NCBI GenBank assembly: GCA_964473105.1 | Contig: CAYYNQ010000106.1 | Location: 1-57,569, forward strand | Source of the DNA: CAYYNQ01 sp964473105 | GTDB lineage: Bacteria > Sumerlaeota > Sumerlaeia > MVZB01 | DNA: 57,569 nt | Reading direction: 5' to 3' | Shown here: piece by piece, positions 1-9,704 of the stretch | How the letters are laid out: each line of letters opens with the position of its first letter | How positions within the stretch are numbered: the first letter of the stretch is position 1 | The notes under the pieces: generated by a model | What the model saw: only the letters and a program-made list of their open reading frames with translations | What the model was told of the DNA's origin: nothing | Database searches by the model: none | Program-made: the position numbers and the translations under genes

Positions 1-16
1 AGGATGTGAGGACATT

Positions 17-628
17 GTGACCTCCTGGGGTAATATGCCCAAGGGTGTGGACTCCCAAGCGTCGGGGCCTGTAAACGATCGAACGGATAGTCCAGGTGCA
101 AAACGATCGACCCTGAAAAGGGTGACGGGATACATGGCCCGACTCGTGACCACAAAGAAAGAAGAGATTGCTGTTGGATTCAGCTCAACAATGGCCGGCC
201 GGCCGGCCATTGTTGCCCGTCTTCTCAATGCACGCGATAGGCATGAAGTGAAGTCACAGGAATTGGAAGCCCTGAGAAACAACAGGGCCAAGTTTTCCGG
301 CGAGACTTATTCGAGGATGCTCAAGCAGGGTGAGCGCGAAGTCGAGATCCTGTTGTATCAACGTGATGAGATCCAGGCTGAGTTGAACGTGCTGTGGGCT
401 AAAAAACAGCAGGAGAAGTCATCCCATTTGGACAATATATCTGATATCGATGACCGAATCACGGAAGTTAAATCTATGATTGAGGTCGGTGCACTCGGGG
501 AATCTGAGGCCAGGGTTGAACTCAAAACCCTTCGGGCCGAACGTGAACGTGTTCAGGTTCATATTGATTCCTGCGATGAGGTCCTTTTTTTTGTCGATCC
601 GGAATGCACCCAGTCTCATGATGACTGA
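17..628 (+). CDS. Coiled-coil protein of unknown function
   Basis: I do not recognise a family. The 203-residue product is hydrophilic, with no signal peptide or membrane segment. From about residue 68 to 190 it is rich in Glu, Lys, Arg, Gln and Leu with heptad-like spacing, so a long coiled coil is likely. The start used is a GTG at 17. The frame stays open to the left edge of the window, so the real start may lie upstream and the 5' end may be missing. A scaffold or DksA-like helical-hairpin role is possible, but no zinc-finger cysteines are present. The next gene points the opposite way, and the roughly 200 bases between them show nothing recognisable. Confidence 0.6.
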   Translation: MTSWGNMPKGVDSQASGPVNDRTDSPGAKRSTLKRVTGYMARLVTTKKEEIAVGFSSTMAGRPAIVARLLNARDRHEVKSQELEALRNNRAKFSGETYSRMLKQGEREVEILLYQRDEIQAELNVLWAKKQQEKSSHLDNISDIDDRITEVKSMIEVGALGESEARVELKTLRAERERVQVHIDSCDEVLFFVDPECTQSHDD

Positions 629-834
629 TTGCCGGACACAATTAATGAGGACGGCGCGATCAGATTTACCCTTTCCAGGTTCGTATCGAATGATAGCGGG
701 ATGATGATGATATTTTTTCCGGCATATGCCCCGTTCATTGAAGGTGTGGCAGATCAATTATGACGTGATCAGGATCTTCATTTCCGGAAACAGTGTGATT
801 TGGTGTATTTCTTTAATATTACAGTGTGAATGCG

Positions 835-2157
835 TCACTGCTGAAAGGCCTGCACGGGCTGGGTCCAGGCCTGTTCAAGGTCTCCCTCCAAATAGGGTAA
901 AGGGTGCGGCTTTGTGGATATCACCTTTGCGCGGATGTAGAGTTCATCACCACGAAATATATATGAAGGGTTTGTGCCAACCTCTTGGGCGAAGGTCATG
1001 CCGATGTCATTGCTATACCTTCGAGTTGCCCGCATGGAATTTCCCTTGTCGTCAACCACAGGCTCGCTGGACATGTCTGTGTCTATCGGGGTGCCGATAA
1101 AATGAGTTGTATAGCGAATTCCATCCTCCGGGATGATATCCAGTGAAAGGGTCTTCCCATCGAAGTGAATGTCATGAATGGCGACACCGGTTGATGAATA
1201 GAAATCACCCGCCTCCATGGCACTGATTATTGCCTCTGGAGTCAGATGCGACGCCCGGACAACAACCCATCCCCGACCGGGGGACACGTGTTCCGTGCCG
1301 GTTCCGGGATAGTGGTGCGCATCATCGACGGCGATGCCATACATGATTTCGTGGTCAAGTTCCAAAAGTCTCTTGGCGAGGATGATATCCCAAATATCTT
1401 CGATACCCGCATAATACTCATCACCGTCTTTTCCTGCACAACATGGATTGTAAATCTCGAAGAATCGTTCACCTATGACTAGAGCCATCTCCTCGGCTGT
1501 CATGGATCCCCCCGCATTCGGGTGATTAAGGTGTGGAAACATGGGTTGGCGGGTCCGCTCCCGCTGTTCCAGGACAGCATTGATGTTGTTTTGCATCATT
1601 TCCAGAATGCTTTCACCTCCTTGCGGGAGTATAGTCTCGAGTAAATTGGTGGCATTGATATGAACCGCCAGATCACCAAGGTTGTCGGAGATTTCCTCGC
1701 TTTGGATCAAAAGGAACTTCCCGGGTTCCTCGTATAGGTGTCGAAATTCACTGAGGGGTTTCAGGCGTATCTCTGCTTTTCCTTCACGGATGCGCTCTTC
1801 CACCCAGTCCTCACTGAAGTTCTCACGGTATTTTTTAACAGTCTCAAGCGCGACCGCTTCATGGAAAGGGGTTCCTTTTTTCATCCTGTTCGATTCCTCA
1901 ATCAGGATCCAGTTGTCCCCCTGGGAGATAATGTTATGGTCCGATAATGTCAGGAAATGATATCCGTGTGACTTATACCATTCGGCAATCACCTCCGGGA
2001 AATCATTCCCATCGCTCCAGAGGGAGTGGGTGTGCAGGTTTCCTTTCCACCAGGATTTCTTTGGGGTGATGATTCGGGACGGCTGCACGGAATCACCCGT
2101 TGACATGCAGGTATTATGAAGGCAGAGAAATGCCAGGATGATGGTAATGATACGCAT
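835..2157 (-). CDS. Secreted PHP-domain phosphoesterase-like protein
   Basis: A 440-residue protein of the PHP (polymerase and histidinol phosphatase) superfamily, metal-dependent hydrolases usually acting on phosphoesters. The first motif HTHSLWSDG carries metal ligands His42 and His44; LSDHN follows at about 71-75, and HPN and DAHH motifs come later, as the family expects. The ATG at 2157 was chosen because it places a hydrophobic signal sequence (residues about 2-13) at the N-terminus; the frame also opens 13 codons upstream. The cysteine after the signal is not in a good lipobox, so I call it secreted or periplasmic. It is divergent from a GH127-like lipoprotein gene 145 bases away, suggesting a shared promoter region and a role in glycan or phospho-sugar breakdown. 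The substrate is not predictable. Confidence 0.8.
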   Translation of the reverse strand: MRIITIILAFLCLHNTCMSTGDSVQPSRIITPKKSWWKGNLHTHSLWSDGNDFPEVIAEWYKSHGYHFLTLSDHNIISQGDNWILIEESNRMKKGTPFHEAVALETVKKYRENFSEDWVEERIREGKAEIRLKPLSEFRHLYEEPGKFLLIQSEEISDNLGDLAVHINATNLLETILPQGGESILEMMQNNINAVLEQRERTRQPMFPHLNHPNAGGSMTAEEMALVIGERFFEIYNPCCAGKDGDEYYAGIEDIWDIILAKRLLELDHEIMYGIAVDDAHHYPGTGTEHVSPGRGWVVVRASHLTPEAIISAMEAGDFYSSTGVAIHDIHFDGKTLSLDIIPEDGIRYTTHFIGTPIDTDMSSEPVVDDKGNSMRATRRYSNDIGMTFAQEVGTNPSYIFRGDELYIRAKVISTKPHPLPYLEGDLEQAWTQPVQAFQQ

Positions 2158-2302
2158 TGAGTATTCCCGTGGTGTTTGGAAGAATGAACGTGACAACTTG
2201 ATGATAAAGGAAAATCATGACCGGCTTGTCCGCGGAGATGCCGGTCGTCTTGCTTCAATCCCGCACCATTGTTGCCCACTATTTACCAGAAAAGAGGTTG
2301 AT

Positions 2303-4234
2303 ATGCATCGATTAAGTCCATTGTTCATATGGATTCTTCCCATGGCATGGATGCTTAATGCGTGTGTCACCGGGATATGGACGGATCCCGCAAACAAAGA
2401 GCGGGATAGAGGAAAATTATCAGGAATAGCTGAAGGGGTGACTGTTCCGGATACACTTGACCTTTCGGATATCGCCCGTTTGGGCCTGAATGGTATTTCA
2501 GGGCTGATCGATGAGGAGGCCGGATATGAAGCCTTCACGTATGCGAAATTCGACTGTACTGATCCTTATTTGGAACACAGTCGCCTTACGATCGACTGTT
2601 CGGGGAAGTTTTGGGAATCGTTCCCTTACCTGCGTTCCATAACGGGCAGTGAAGAAGGCATACATATTGAGGATGGATTCAAGAGGGCAATGTTAAGTCG
2701 TGTTGCCGCTGATGGATTGTTTTATTCGGGTATTCCGGAAATGACTGCATGGCATGAATACCATCCACCTGGACAGAACTACCACTCGTACCCGATCGGA
2801 AATGAACCCTTTGCCAGTGTGCTCGGCAATGCCCGTATCATGCTTGCAATGATGGCTTATTACCAACAGGACGGTGATGAGGTGTGGCTTGACCGGATCA
2901 AGAGGACCAGCGATGGATTGAGGGATGTTGCCATTATGAGGGATGATTACGCCTATATCCCCGATGGAAGTATCGGGGCGGCCTTCAACTATCCCATGAG
3001 TGGATGGCGTAATATTGATGAACCGTCCGGGGAACGGTACGGTGGCGAGGGTTCCGTTTTGTGTTATTACGGCCAGGTAATCCGGGCGATGGTTCGTTGG
3101 AATGAGTTGGGAAATGATAACGATGCACTTGATTTGGCAAGAAGACTCGTCAATTTCTGCCAGCGATCCAACATGTGGGAGTGGCAGGATATGGATCCAT
3201 CCCCCAAGGATATCCACGCGGCTGACAAGGGTGTATTCCTCGGGCATTATCATGGCCATTTGTCCTATCTACGGGGTCTCCTGGAATACGCCGAACTGAC
3301 AGAAGACTGGCGTCTCAAGGATATTGCGCGTTCCGGTTATGAATACGCGCGCAAGAAGGGACTGTCCCGAATCGGCTGCTTCGGGGAAGGCTGTGCCGTT
3401 GCTGACATGATCGCGCTGGCAATAAGGCTTTCCGACTATGGCATGGGTGATTACTGGGATGATGTGAACCAGTATGTCCGAAACCAGTTTGTCGAGTTGC
3501 AGTTTTCCGATCCGGACAAACTACAATCTATCTCGGACCAGTCCAAGCCATCCACCCCGGATGATCCATCAGTTCCCGGTATGAGATCCAGGGAGAAGGT
3601 GATTGAGCGAGGGATGGGAATGTTTAGCAGTGGTGGTTCGCCGACACATTGTTCGCCGACCGCCGGGATATGCTGTGTCGGAAATGCCAGCAACGCTATC
3701 TATTATGCCTGGGAATCCATCCTGCGTTTTCAGGATGGATCGGCGCAGGTTAATCTGATGCTGAACCGCACGTCAAGTGCATTGGATGTTGAGAGTTATC
3801 TACCTTACGAACCCAAGGTGGTCATCCGGAACCGAAGCGTCAAAACAATTGCTGTTCGTATACCAGGCTGGGTGGAAAGATCTACCCTGGAGTATGATAT
3901 CAATGGGACGACGGTTCATCCGGCCTGGATTGGAAATTATGTGCTGTTTACGTCACTGCAGGATCCTGACATCATCACCATTTGTTTTGCGGAACGGCAG
4001 GAAACAGCAACTTACAGGGTGGATCCCAACTGGTGGCATGCCTATTACACGCCCTACAGGCCGACATTTACTGAATATCTTTGTCATTTCAGAGGTGACA
4101 CGTGTATCAGCGTGACCAGTTCACGTCCCGATTCCTGGACGTATCCGCTTTACGACAGAGATAATCTGAAGCAGTCCACGGCACCAGTCAAGGTTGTGAA
4201 GCCTTGGATCCCAGGGATGACATTTCGCTGGTAA
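2303..4234 (+). CDS. GH127-like glycosidase lipoprotein (beta-L-arabinofuranosidase type)
   Basis: A 643-residue protein resembling the DUF1680/GH127 family of (alpha/alpha)6-barrel glycosidases, whose characterised members release beta-L-arabinofuranose using a zinc-bound cysteine nucleophile. The ATG at 2303 gives a signal peptide ending in the lipobox LNAC, so it should be an envelope lipoprotein. Glu362-x-Cys364 and the pair Cys457-Cys458 followed two residues later by Asn match the Cys3-Glu zinc site described for this family. It shares many blocks with the convergent protein at 4377-6275 (DYWDDV, YYAW, SHLPYE/SYLPYE), so the two are paralogues. It may act with the neighbouring sulfatase and PHP protein on an exported glycan. 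The sugar specificity is unknown. Confidence 0.75.
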   Translation: MHRLSPLFIWILPMAWMLNACVTGIWTDPANKERDRGKLSGIAEGVTVPDTLDLSDIARLGLNGISGLIDEEAGYEAFTYAKFDCTDPYLEHSRLTIDCSGKFWESFPYLRSITGSEEGIHIEDGFKRAMLSRVAADGLFYSGIPEMTAWHEYHPPGQNYHSYPIGNEPFASVLGNARIMLAMMAYYQQDGDEVWLDRIKRTSDGLRDVAIMRDDYAYIPDGSIGAAFNYPMSGWRNIDEPSGERYGGEGSVLCYYGQVIRAMVRWNELGNDNDALDLARRLVNFCQRSNMWEWQDMDPSPKDIHAADKGVFLGHYHGHLSYLRGLLEYAELTEDWRLKDIARSGYEYARKKGLSRIGCFGEGCAVADMIALAIRLSDYGMGDYWDDVNQYVRNQFVELQFSDPDKLQSISDQSKPSTPDDPSVPGMRSREKVIERGMGMFSSGGSPTHCSPTAGICCVGNASNAIYYAWESILRFQDGSAQVNLMLNRTSSALDVESYLPYEPKVVIRNRSVKTIAVRIPGWVERSTLEYDINGTTVHPAWIGNYVLFTSLQDPDIITICFAERQETATYRVDPNWWHAYYTPYRPTFTEYLCHFRGDTCISVTSSRPDSWTYPLYDRDNLKQSTAPVKVVKPWIPGMTFRW

Positions 4235-4309
4235 ATCCATGAAGAAACATGAATCTTGATCTTCCCGGGCTATTTATGTCGAGTGAAGAAGACCGGATAT
4301 GCGGGATAG

Positions 4310-4318
4310 CCCCCCCCC
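4310..4318. repeat. C9 homopolymer tract between convergent genes
   Basis: Nine cytosines in a row lie in the 142-base gap between the 3' ends of the two convergent GH127-like genes. No terminator hairpin with a T-run is evident here. Confidence 0.6.
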
Positions 4319-4376
4319 TTCACATCTTTCGCCATGCCTCGTGTGACCCCACTTATTCATCAGGAAACAACAGGTG

Positions 4377-6275
4377 TTACTGAAGAGGGATGACTTCATT
4401 TGACACAAATCGTTTTGCTTTCCGCATGGGCGCCTTGTTCGCCCTGTAATGATCGCGCAGGTACATCGGGTACATCCCCGGTTTATCCTCGCGTGGCTTG
4501 ATATCGATGATCGTGCTGCCCTTGAACGTGATGGTGAATTTTGTGGAGGGTATTTCCTCACCCTCCGGGACATCATCCAGAAAATGATAAGTATCAACAC
4601 TCTCCTGGACAGGGAACTCCAACCTTATCTTGTCACCGGGTTTCAGTCCGCTGACGATCCGGTGACGTCCCGCCCGGGCTGTTTCAACTGGCATGTCGTT
4701 TACAAACCAGCGGGTCTTTTCATCCCGGACCCAGCTCGGGATACGCACCAGTGTGGTATGGGCCTTCTTGTTGTGCAGGACGACCTTGCCCTCGTAGGGG
4801 AGATGGCTGTCGATATCCATCCAGTCCGATGCCCTGTTCAGGAACAAGTTCACCGTGGCAACGCCCTGGTCGAACCGCGTGATCCCGTGCCAGGCATAGT
4901 AGAACCCGAATGCTGCATTAACGGTGCAGCAGTTCTGGCACATCGCTCGTGCTTCCGTCTTGTAACCACCACCGAAACCCCCGATGGTTCCTTCAAGAAT
5001 ATCGTCGTGTTCTGTTCCACCCCCGGCGGAGGCCCGCATCAGGTCCAGATCGATGATCTGGTGGGCACTGAGGTGGTTGCGGACAATGGCATCCACGTCA
5101 TCCCAGTAATCGCCCAGCCCAGCATCGCTCAGCATGACCGCAAGCACGGCCCAGTCGCCCAGGTTACACGGTTCATCAAATTGGTGGGTGCGGGCCGGCC
5201 GCCTGTATTTTACAGGCAACGTCCAGCCTGGCAGCCAGCCCATCCGCACCACGCCGTTGCGCACGGCGTGGTCGTAACCTTCACGAACGAACTGTTTCAG
5301 CCAGGTGTCGTCGGTTGCGAGCGCCAGGTCCAGTAGCGCGTGAAGGTTCGTCAGGTTCGCATGCACATGCCCCGCCCACATGCCGTGTTCATAACCGGGG
5401 TAACCTTCACGTGAGGTGTCCTCCCACATCGACGGCTTGAGGACAAACCGTGAGATTTTCAGCGCGACACCCAGTGATTCCGCATCCCCCTGCTGCAGGT
5501 AGTTCTTCACGAGCGCACGGTAAGGCGGTGCCTGCTCGAACTTGGCACATCCCTCGAAACCCTGCTGATCAAACTCCGGTTCATCTGGAGGGGAGTAGGG
5601 AAATTGCGGTTTATGACGCAGCGTCCAGTTCCAGGTGCCATCGGGGTTGCGGCTGCACTCGGGTGGATAATAGGCGCGATCGTCAACGAACAGGGGAGTG
5701 GATTTCAGGCCTGCGCAAATCAGCGTTATCCAATCGTTCCATGCTGGGTTGTGGTCGCGTTCCTGCCAGTTCATTATCGCCAGGACCACCAGGCCGTTGA
5801 ACCAGGGTAGTGTGGTATTCTTGGGGTGATGAAAACCCTCGGCGGGATAGTAGATCAGGCCATCATCGTAGGTCTGGTCGAGGATCGCCCGCATCATCTC
5901 AATCTCAATGTCGAGGTTGAGATCGCTGCCACACATTGTGCGCATGTAGGGCACCGCACGGACGTTCTTGGGCAGGATGTCCCAGTTGCCGCCTTCTTCG
6001 GTTTCGACCCGCAGGTTGCCGAAATAGTCCCCGAACCAGGTGCGTACCGTCGCGTAATACTTATCGGGATTGACATTGCGGGTGAGAACGTTTAGCGAAT
6101 ATTCCCCCCTCTTGGCCAGGTCAAGCGTATCGGGAATCGTCGCTTCATAGAATATTCCTTTGGGCCGGATCGACTCGAGGTCCAGAACCTGAGCCGGATC
6201 GGGGCGTTGTGCCCGGATACCGGTGACCATCATCAAACAGATGATAATGGATATTAATCGCTTGTCATATCTCAT
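4377..6275 (-). CDS. Secreted GH127-like glycosidase (paralogue)
   Basis: A 632-residue exported protein with a clear signal peptide (positively charged start, hydrophobic segment to about residue 20, ending GIRAQ) and no lipobox, so periplasmic or extracellular rather than anchored like its paralogue at 2303-4234. Glu368-x-Cys370 and Cys449-Cys450 correspond to the zinc and nucleophile residues of GH127 enzymes; the 81-residue spacing between Glu and the Cys pair is close to that known for the family. The C-terminal third looks like the usual beta-sandwich domain. The sulfatase gene lies 51 bases upstream on the same strand, so the two probably form a transcription unit acting on one sulfated or arabinose-containing glycan. 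Confidence 0.78.
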   Translation of the reverse strand: MRYDKRLISIIICLMMVTGIRAQRPDPAQVLDLESIRPKGIFYEATIPDTLDLAKRGEYSLNVLTRNVNPDKYYATVRTWFGDYFGNLRVETEEGGNWDILPKNVRAVPYMRTMCGSDLNLDIEIEMMRAILDQTYDDGLIYYPAEGFHHPKNTTLPWFNGLVVLAIMNWQERDHNPAWNDWITLICAGLKSTPLFVDDRAYYPPECSRNPDGTWNWTLRHKPQFPYSPPDEPEFDQQGFEGCAKFEQAPPYRALVKNYLQQGDAESLGVALKISRFVLKPSMWEDTSREGYPGYEHGMWAGHVHANLTNLHALLDLALATDDTWLKQFVREGYDHAVRNGVVRMGWLPGWTLPVKYRRPARTHQFDEPCNLGDWAVLAVMLSDAGLGDYWDDVDAIVRNHLSAHQIIDLDLMRASAGGGTEHDDILEGTIGGFGGGYKTEARAMCQNCCTVNAAFGFYYAWHGITRFDQGVATVNLFLNRASDWMDIDSHLPYEGKVVLHNKKAHTTLVRIPSWVRDEKTRWFVNDMPVETARAGRHRIVSGLKPGDKIRLEFPVQESVDTYHFLDDVPEGEEIPSTKFTITFKGSTIIDIKPREDKPGMYPMYLRDHYRANKAPMRKAKRFVSNEVIPLQ

Positions 6276-6326
6276 GAGAACCGTTCCTTCATGCCCGCTA
6301 TACCCGGCCGAATGCCGGGGCAGAAT

Positions 6327-8072
6327 CTATCTGGAATAGTTAGGTTTGTACCAGCTGTTGGCGTAAAATGCAAAACATCCCCATTCCCTGAAGTCGATCT
6401 CGTTCATCGGGGTTTCACCCCCGTCGAAGAAACCCTTTGCCTTGATCACAACGGGGGGTTGGACCTGGAACCTTTTCTCGAAACGCGGAGAGTCCTGGGT
6501 CGGTTCCGATCCGTCCAGCGTATAATGGATCCGGGCAGCCCAAACCGGGCTCGACAGTTCCACCCACGCCGACTCCTCGAAGGCGATCCCATGACCCGCG
6601 GGAATCATTTTTGCCTGCACCACGACCTGCCTGGAAAAAATCTCGTCCATCAACTTGTGTTTATGGCCCTCCTCCAAGTGGTAGGCCGAGCTGCCATCAT
6701 CGCCCTGCTGTAACATCCAGGCGTCTAGCTTCGCACGCAGCGAGGCGAGGAGCCCGGCCTGTTCCGGATCATCCGCCAGGTTGTTCAACTCAAACGGATC
6801 GTTGCGCAGGTCATAGAACTCGACCGGCGGCCGGTAGAGGATGCTGCGGACCAGCTTGTCTGTGGCCGGGTCTGTGGCGGCCTTGCGTTCCCAGGAACTC
6901 CAGACCTCCCATTCCATCGGGGTCTGCGGCAGCTCCCGGGCCCAGTAGTCGGGAAAAATAAAGTGCGAGTCGATATTCCAGATATACTTATGGGTTTTTG
7001 TACGGACAGCGCGGATCGGATAGGCATTGGTCACGCCGAATGTCATCAGGGCAAAGATCTCCTGCTGGACATCCTCCTTTTCACCCAGCATTACCGGCAG
7101 CAGACTCCTGCCGTCGAGGGGTTCGCCGCCACAGTCCGAGACCACCTGGTCGACATCTCCCCCGGCAATGTCGATGAACGTCGGTATAATATCGACAAGA
7201 CTGGCCAGGGCATCCGTCCGCGTGCCCGCTTTGATCTTTCCCGGCCACCTCGCGATGAATGGCAGTTTGATCCCCGTGTCATACATGTTCCATTTTTCGC
7301 GCGGCCAGTGAGATCCGTGGTCCGAGGCGTAGATCGTCAGCGTGTTCTCCACCATACCGGTGTTCTCAAGAAGTTTCAGGACGTCCCCGACCGCGTTGTC
7401 CATGAATGTGACTTCAGAAAAATAGCGCGCACGCTGTTCACGTGTTTCCGGTGTGTCAACAAGGTAAGGTGGAATTTCCACCTCGTCCGGTTCGTACGGA
7501 TACTCGTCCTGACCATGGTCAAACGACCAGTGCGTTTCAAAATGGTTCATGATGATACAGAGGGGCTTGTCGCCGGGATCACGCAGAATCTGGCCGATTT
7601 CCTTTCCGTGTTTCCGGTGGCCGAGCACTTTGTCACGATATTCATACGGAAAATATTCCTTTGGTTTCAGATGCTGTTTTCCCAGCAGGATTACCCGGTA
7701 ACCAAGCGCCTGCATATAATGCGCCATACTCTTCATGCCGGGCCTGACAGAACTGTGATTGGGATGTGCCCCGTTTCGTATGGGGTTCAGTCCGGTGTGA
7801 AGCGCAGCGCGGCTTGGTCCGCACATCGGGGCGGGGGTGACCATATTTTCGAACAGCATACCTTCCTGTGCGAACCGGTCGATGTTGGGCGTCCTGACAT
7901 ATTCGTTGCCGTAACAACCGTGGTCGCGCTGCGTGGTGTCGTCGGTGAAGATCATGAAAATGTTTGGTCGCGGAGATGAAGAACCCCCGGTGGCTTGTCC
8001 ATTGAGAACCCCCGGTATGGAGGATGCTGCCGCAGTCCCGGCCGCCATCCTGACAAATTCCCGTCGTTTCAT
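6327..8072 (-). CDS. Tat-exported family S1 sulfatase
   Basis: A 581-residue type I sulfatase, which hydrolyses sulfate esters using a formylglycine made from cysteine. The activation motif is CGPSR with Cys84, inside the expected MCGPSRAALHTG block; the N-terminal metal site shows FTDDTTQRDHGCYGN, and GKQHLKP is the next conserved block. The ATG at 8072 (not the longer frame to 8189) yields a twin-arginine signal, KRREFVR followed by an Ala/Gly-rich stretch, so export should be folded via Tat. The last 70 residues resemble the small beta-sandwich (chitobiase/hexosaminidase C-terminal type, with YTLDGSEPT) found at the end of many glycan enzymes. Maturation would need a formylglycine-generating enzyme encoded elsewhere. 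It is co-directional with the GH127-like gene downstream. Confidence 0.9.
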   Translation of the reverse strand: MKRREFVRMAAGTAAASSIPGVLNGQATGGSSSPRPNIFMIFTDDTTQRDHGCYGNEYVRTPNIDRFAQEGMLFENMVTPAPMCGPSRAALHTGLNPIRNGAHPNHSSVRPGMKSMAHYMQALGYRVILLGKQHLKPKEYFPYEYRDKVLGHRKHGKEIGQILRDPGDKPLCIIMNHFETHWSFDHGQDEYPYEPDEVEIPPYLVDTPETREQRARYFSEVTFMDNAVGDVLKLLENTGMVENTLTIYASDHGSHWPREKWNMYDTGIKLPFIARWPGKIKAGTRTDALASLVDIIPTFIDIAGGDVDQVVSDCGGEPLDGRSLLPVMLGEKEDVQQEIFALMTFGVTNAYPIRAVRTKTHKYIWNIDSHFIFPDYWARELPQTPMEWEVWSSWERKAATDPATDKLVRSILYRPPVEFYDLRNDPFELNNLADDPEQAGLLASLRAKLDAWMLQQGDDGSSAYHLEEGHKHKLMDEIFSRQVVVQAKMIPAGHGIAFEESAWVELSSPVWAARIHYTLDGSEPTQDSPRFEKRFQVQPPVVIKAKGFFDGGETPMNEIDFREWGCFAFYANSWYKPNYSR

Positions 8073-8369
8073 GAATAACCACCTGTGGAGTCCGTAATCG
8101 AAAAAATATATTGGTGCACAGTGACCAAAGACCGCTGAGCTCATGCCCACGAAATCACGCAGGACATGAGGAAACTGAGCCAGGCGCACCTGCCTACGAC
8201 CCTGTCCGTCTCAGCTGGGATCAGCTCCTCATGTTAGGAAATTATTATTTATTTGTCAAGAATGGCAGCCCGGGTGGCCCGTTTCACTTCGCAATGGACA
8301 AACCCGATATACTTTATTATTCAGGATCTTCAGTATGGCCTGGGAGATGATGTAGAAGCTACATGAAGA

Positions 8370-8880
8370 TGATTCCAATGACTGGCGGCAGGGAACGCGG
8401 GCTTCTCAGATAAAATTAAAACCAAGATTGATCTGTAGTCCTATGAATTGGGTATTACCGCTCATGAAACGGTCCCTTGGATCCGGGAGTTGGTTATGCC
8501 CCGGGCTTGAAATTTATGCCGGACGATGTGTTGTGAGATCCATAGGCAGGAGTACGGTCTTCGACATCACAAAGCCAAGGGCCAAAAAATCATTCGCTTT
8601 ATAAGGAATGGGGAAATAACGGACTGGCCGTATCCAGTGGATATGAATCAACCGCTTCACCACAGAAGAAATTATTGACTGGTGATCTGAATGCTTACCG
8701 CCAGAGAGTAAATGTGGGCGGGATATCAGGTTCAATTACTCGATCGATATGCGCCAGGACCGCTGTCGTTATCAATGCCTTCACCGACCCAGGGATTCTG
8801 CATGTTACGATAAAAATGTTGGTTATTTAGGTTTTACGGAGCATGAATTAATGTGATTATTCCGGCATGGTCAAACCGTT
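8370..8880 (+). pseudogene. Possible outer-membrane beta-barrel remnant, frameshifted
   Basis: No intact frame covers this stretch, but joined pieces of different plus-strand frames read like alternating beta strands: YELGITAHE near 8440, GLEIYAG near 8507, YKEWGNNGLAVSSGYE near 8600, then a stop-free 70-codon run, then NVGYLGFTEHELM near 8820, which resembles a terminal barrel strand. Switching frames is needed at least three times. I see no start codon with a ribosome site. The reading is by eye and the protein family is not identified. The bases from 8073 to 8370 upstream hold no gene I can support. Confidence 0.3.
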
Positions 8881-8898
8881 ATCCATCCGGATGAATCA

Positions 8899-9704
8899 TC
8901 AATTGGGTATTATTTCGGAACTGTTTACCAGCCCGGCCCGGGCAAATGTTGTATCCCGAACCTCACGGCCCCCGGTCTGTACTATCACCGCTGCGCATTC
9001 CTGCGCCGTTGATTCGCTTGTCAGGACATCATCTACCAGCAGGATACCCGAGCCTGAAAGGTCCGGCCTGCCTCTTACCCGAAACGCACCGGCGACATTT
9101 TCGGGATGGTGAGCGTCAGGAGTCCTTGCTTGACCGCCTGTGTGACGGATCCGCTTCAGTAAATTCTGTCGTTTTTCAGTTTCAGCGATCTTGTAAGTTC
9201 ACGGGCAAGCATATCGTTCTGACTGAATCCTCGCTGGAGACGTTGTATCCAGTAAAGGGGTAGCGGGACCACACGATCGATCCGGGGTCCAATTGGGCAG
9301 ACGATTGGTGCCAGTTATTCGCGTATGACTTTTCCCATTAAAATCCCCATCCGTGCACGGTGAATATACTTGAACTGGTTGACACATCTCGCCGCCGCAC
9401 CCCCGTAATTCACCGTTGAAATCACGCCCTCATAGTCTTTCTCGGGTGTTGAGCAAAGACGATATTTTTTTAAGGTTCCGGCCCCTTCCCGACCCCGACA
9501 GCACTGCACTTGTCGCACTGCCATTCCCAACGTGTCATGATCTCTCCGATACATACATGGCAGACATGCTTTTCCTCCAGGATCAGGCCTCGTTGGCAGG
9601 TAATGCATACTGGTGGAAAAAAGAATTATATTAAACAACGTGCAAAAATATCGATGGGTCCGGCTCCGGCTTCCATTCTTTTTGAAAACATGCAAGGGCG
9701 CCAC
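8899..9704 (-). pseudogene. comF: Frameshifted comF (phosphoribosyltransferase) pseudogene
   Basis: ComF/GntX-type proteins are zinc-finger phosphoribosyltransferase-like proteins linked to DNA uptake. Here every family block is present in order but in different minus-strand frames. A GTG at 9704 abuts the stop of the upstream gene. FNIILF then jumps at an A6 run (9617-9622) to PPVCITC, with three CxxC pairs. It jumps at a T7 run (9465-9471) to VNYGGAAARCVNQFKY, then near 9315 to VVPLPL and RGFSQNDMLA, then near 9155 to AGAFRV and the PRPP-binding motif ILLVDDVLTSESTA, stopping at 8899. Four frame changes are needed; two sit in homopolymers and could be sequencing errors, but two do not. I therefore call it a decayed gene, formerly the last gene of the operon behind the 9705-12185 gene. 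Confidence 0.85.

Noticed and set aside
726..1100. 124-residue plus-strand ORF
   Set aside because: It overlaps the 3' end of the PHP-domain gene on the other strand, is Arg/Cys-rich and low in protein-like pattern; a shadow frame.
4449..5336. 295-residue plus-strand ORF opposite the second GH127-like gene
   Set aside because: Long only because the opposite strand is a conserved GC-rich gene; no motif, no ribosome site.
6963..7979. 338-residue plus-strand ORF opposite the sulfatase gene
   Set aside because: The sulfatase frame contains all the family's catalytic motifs; this frame contains none.
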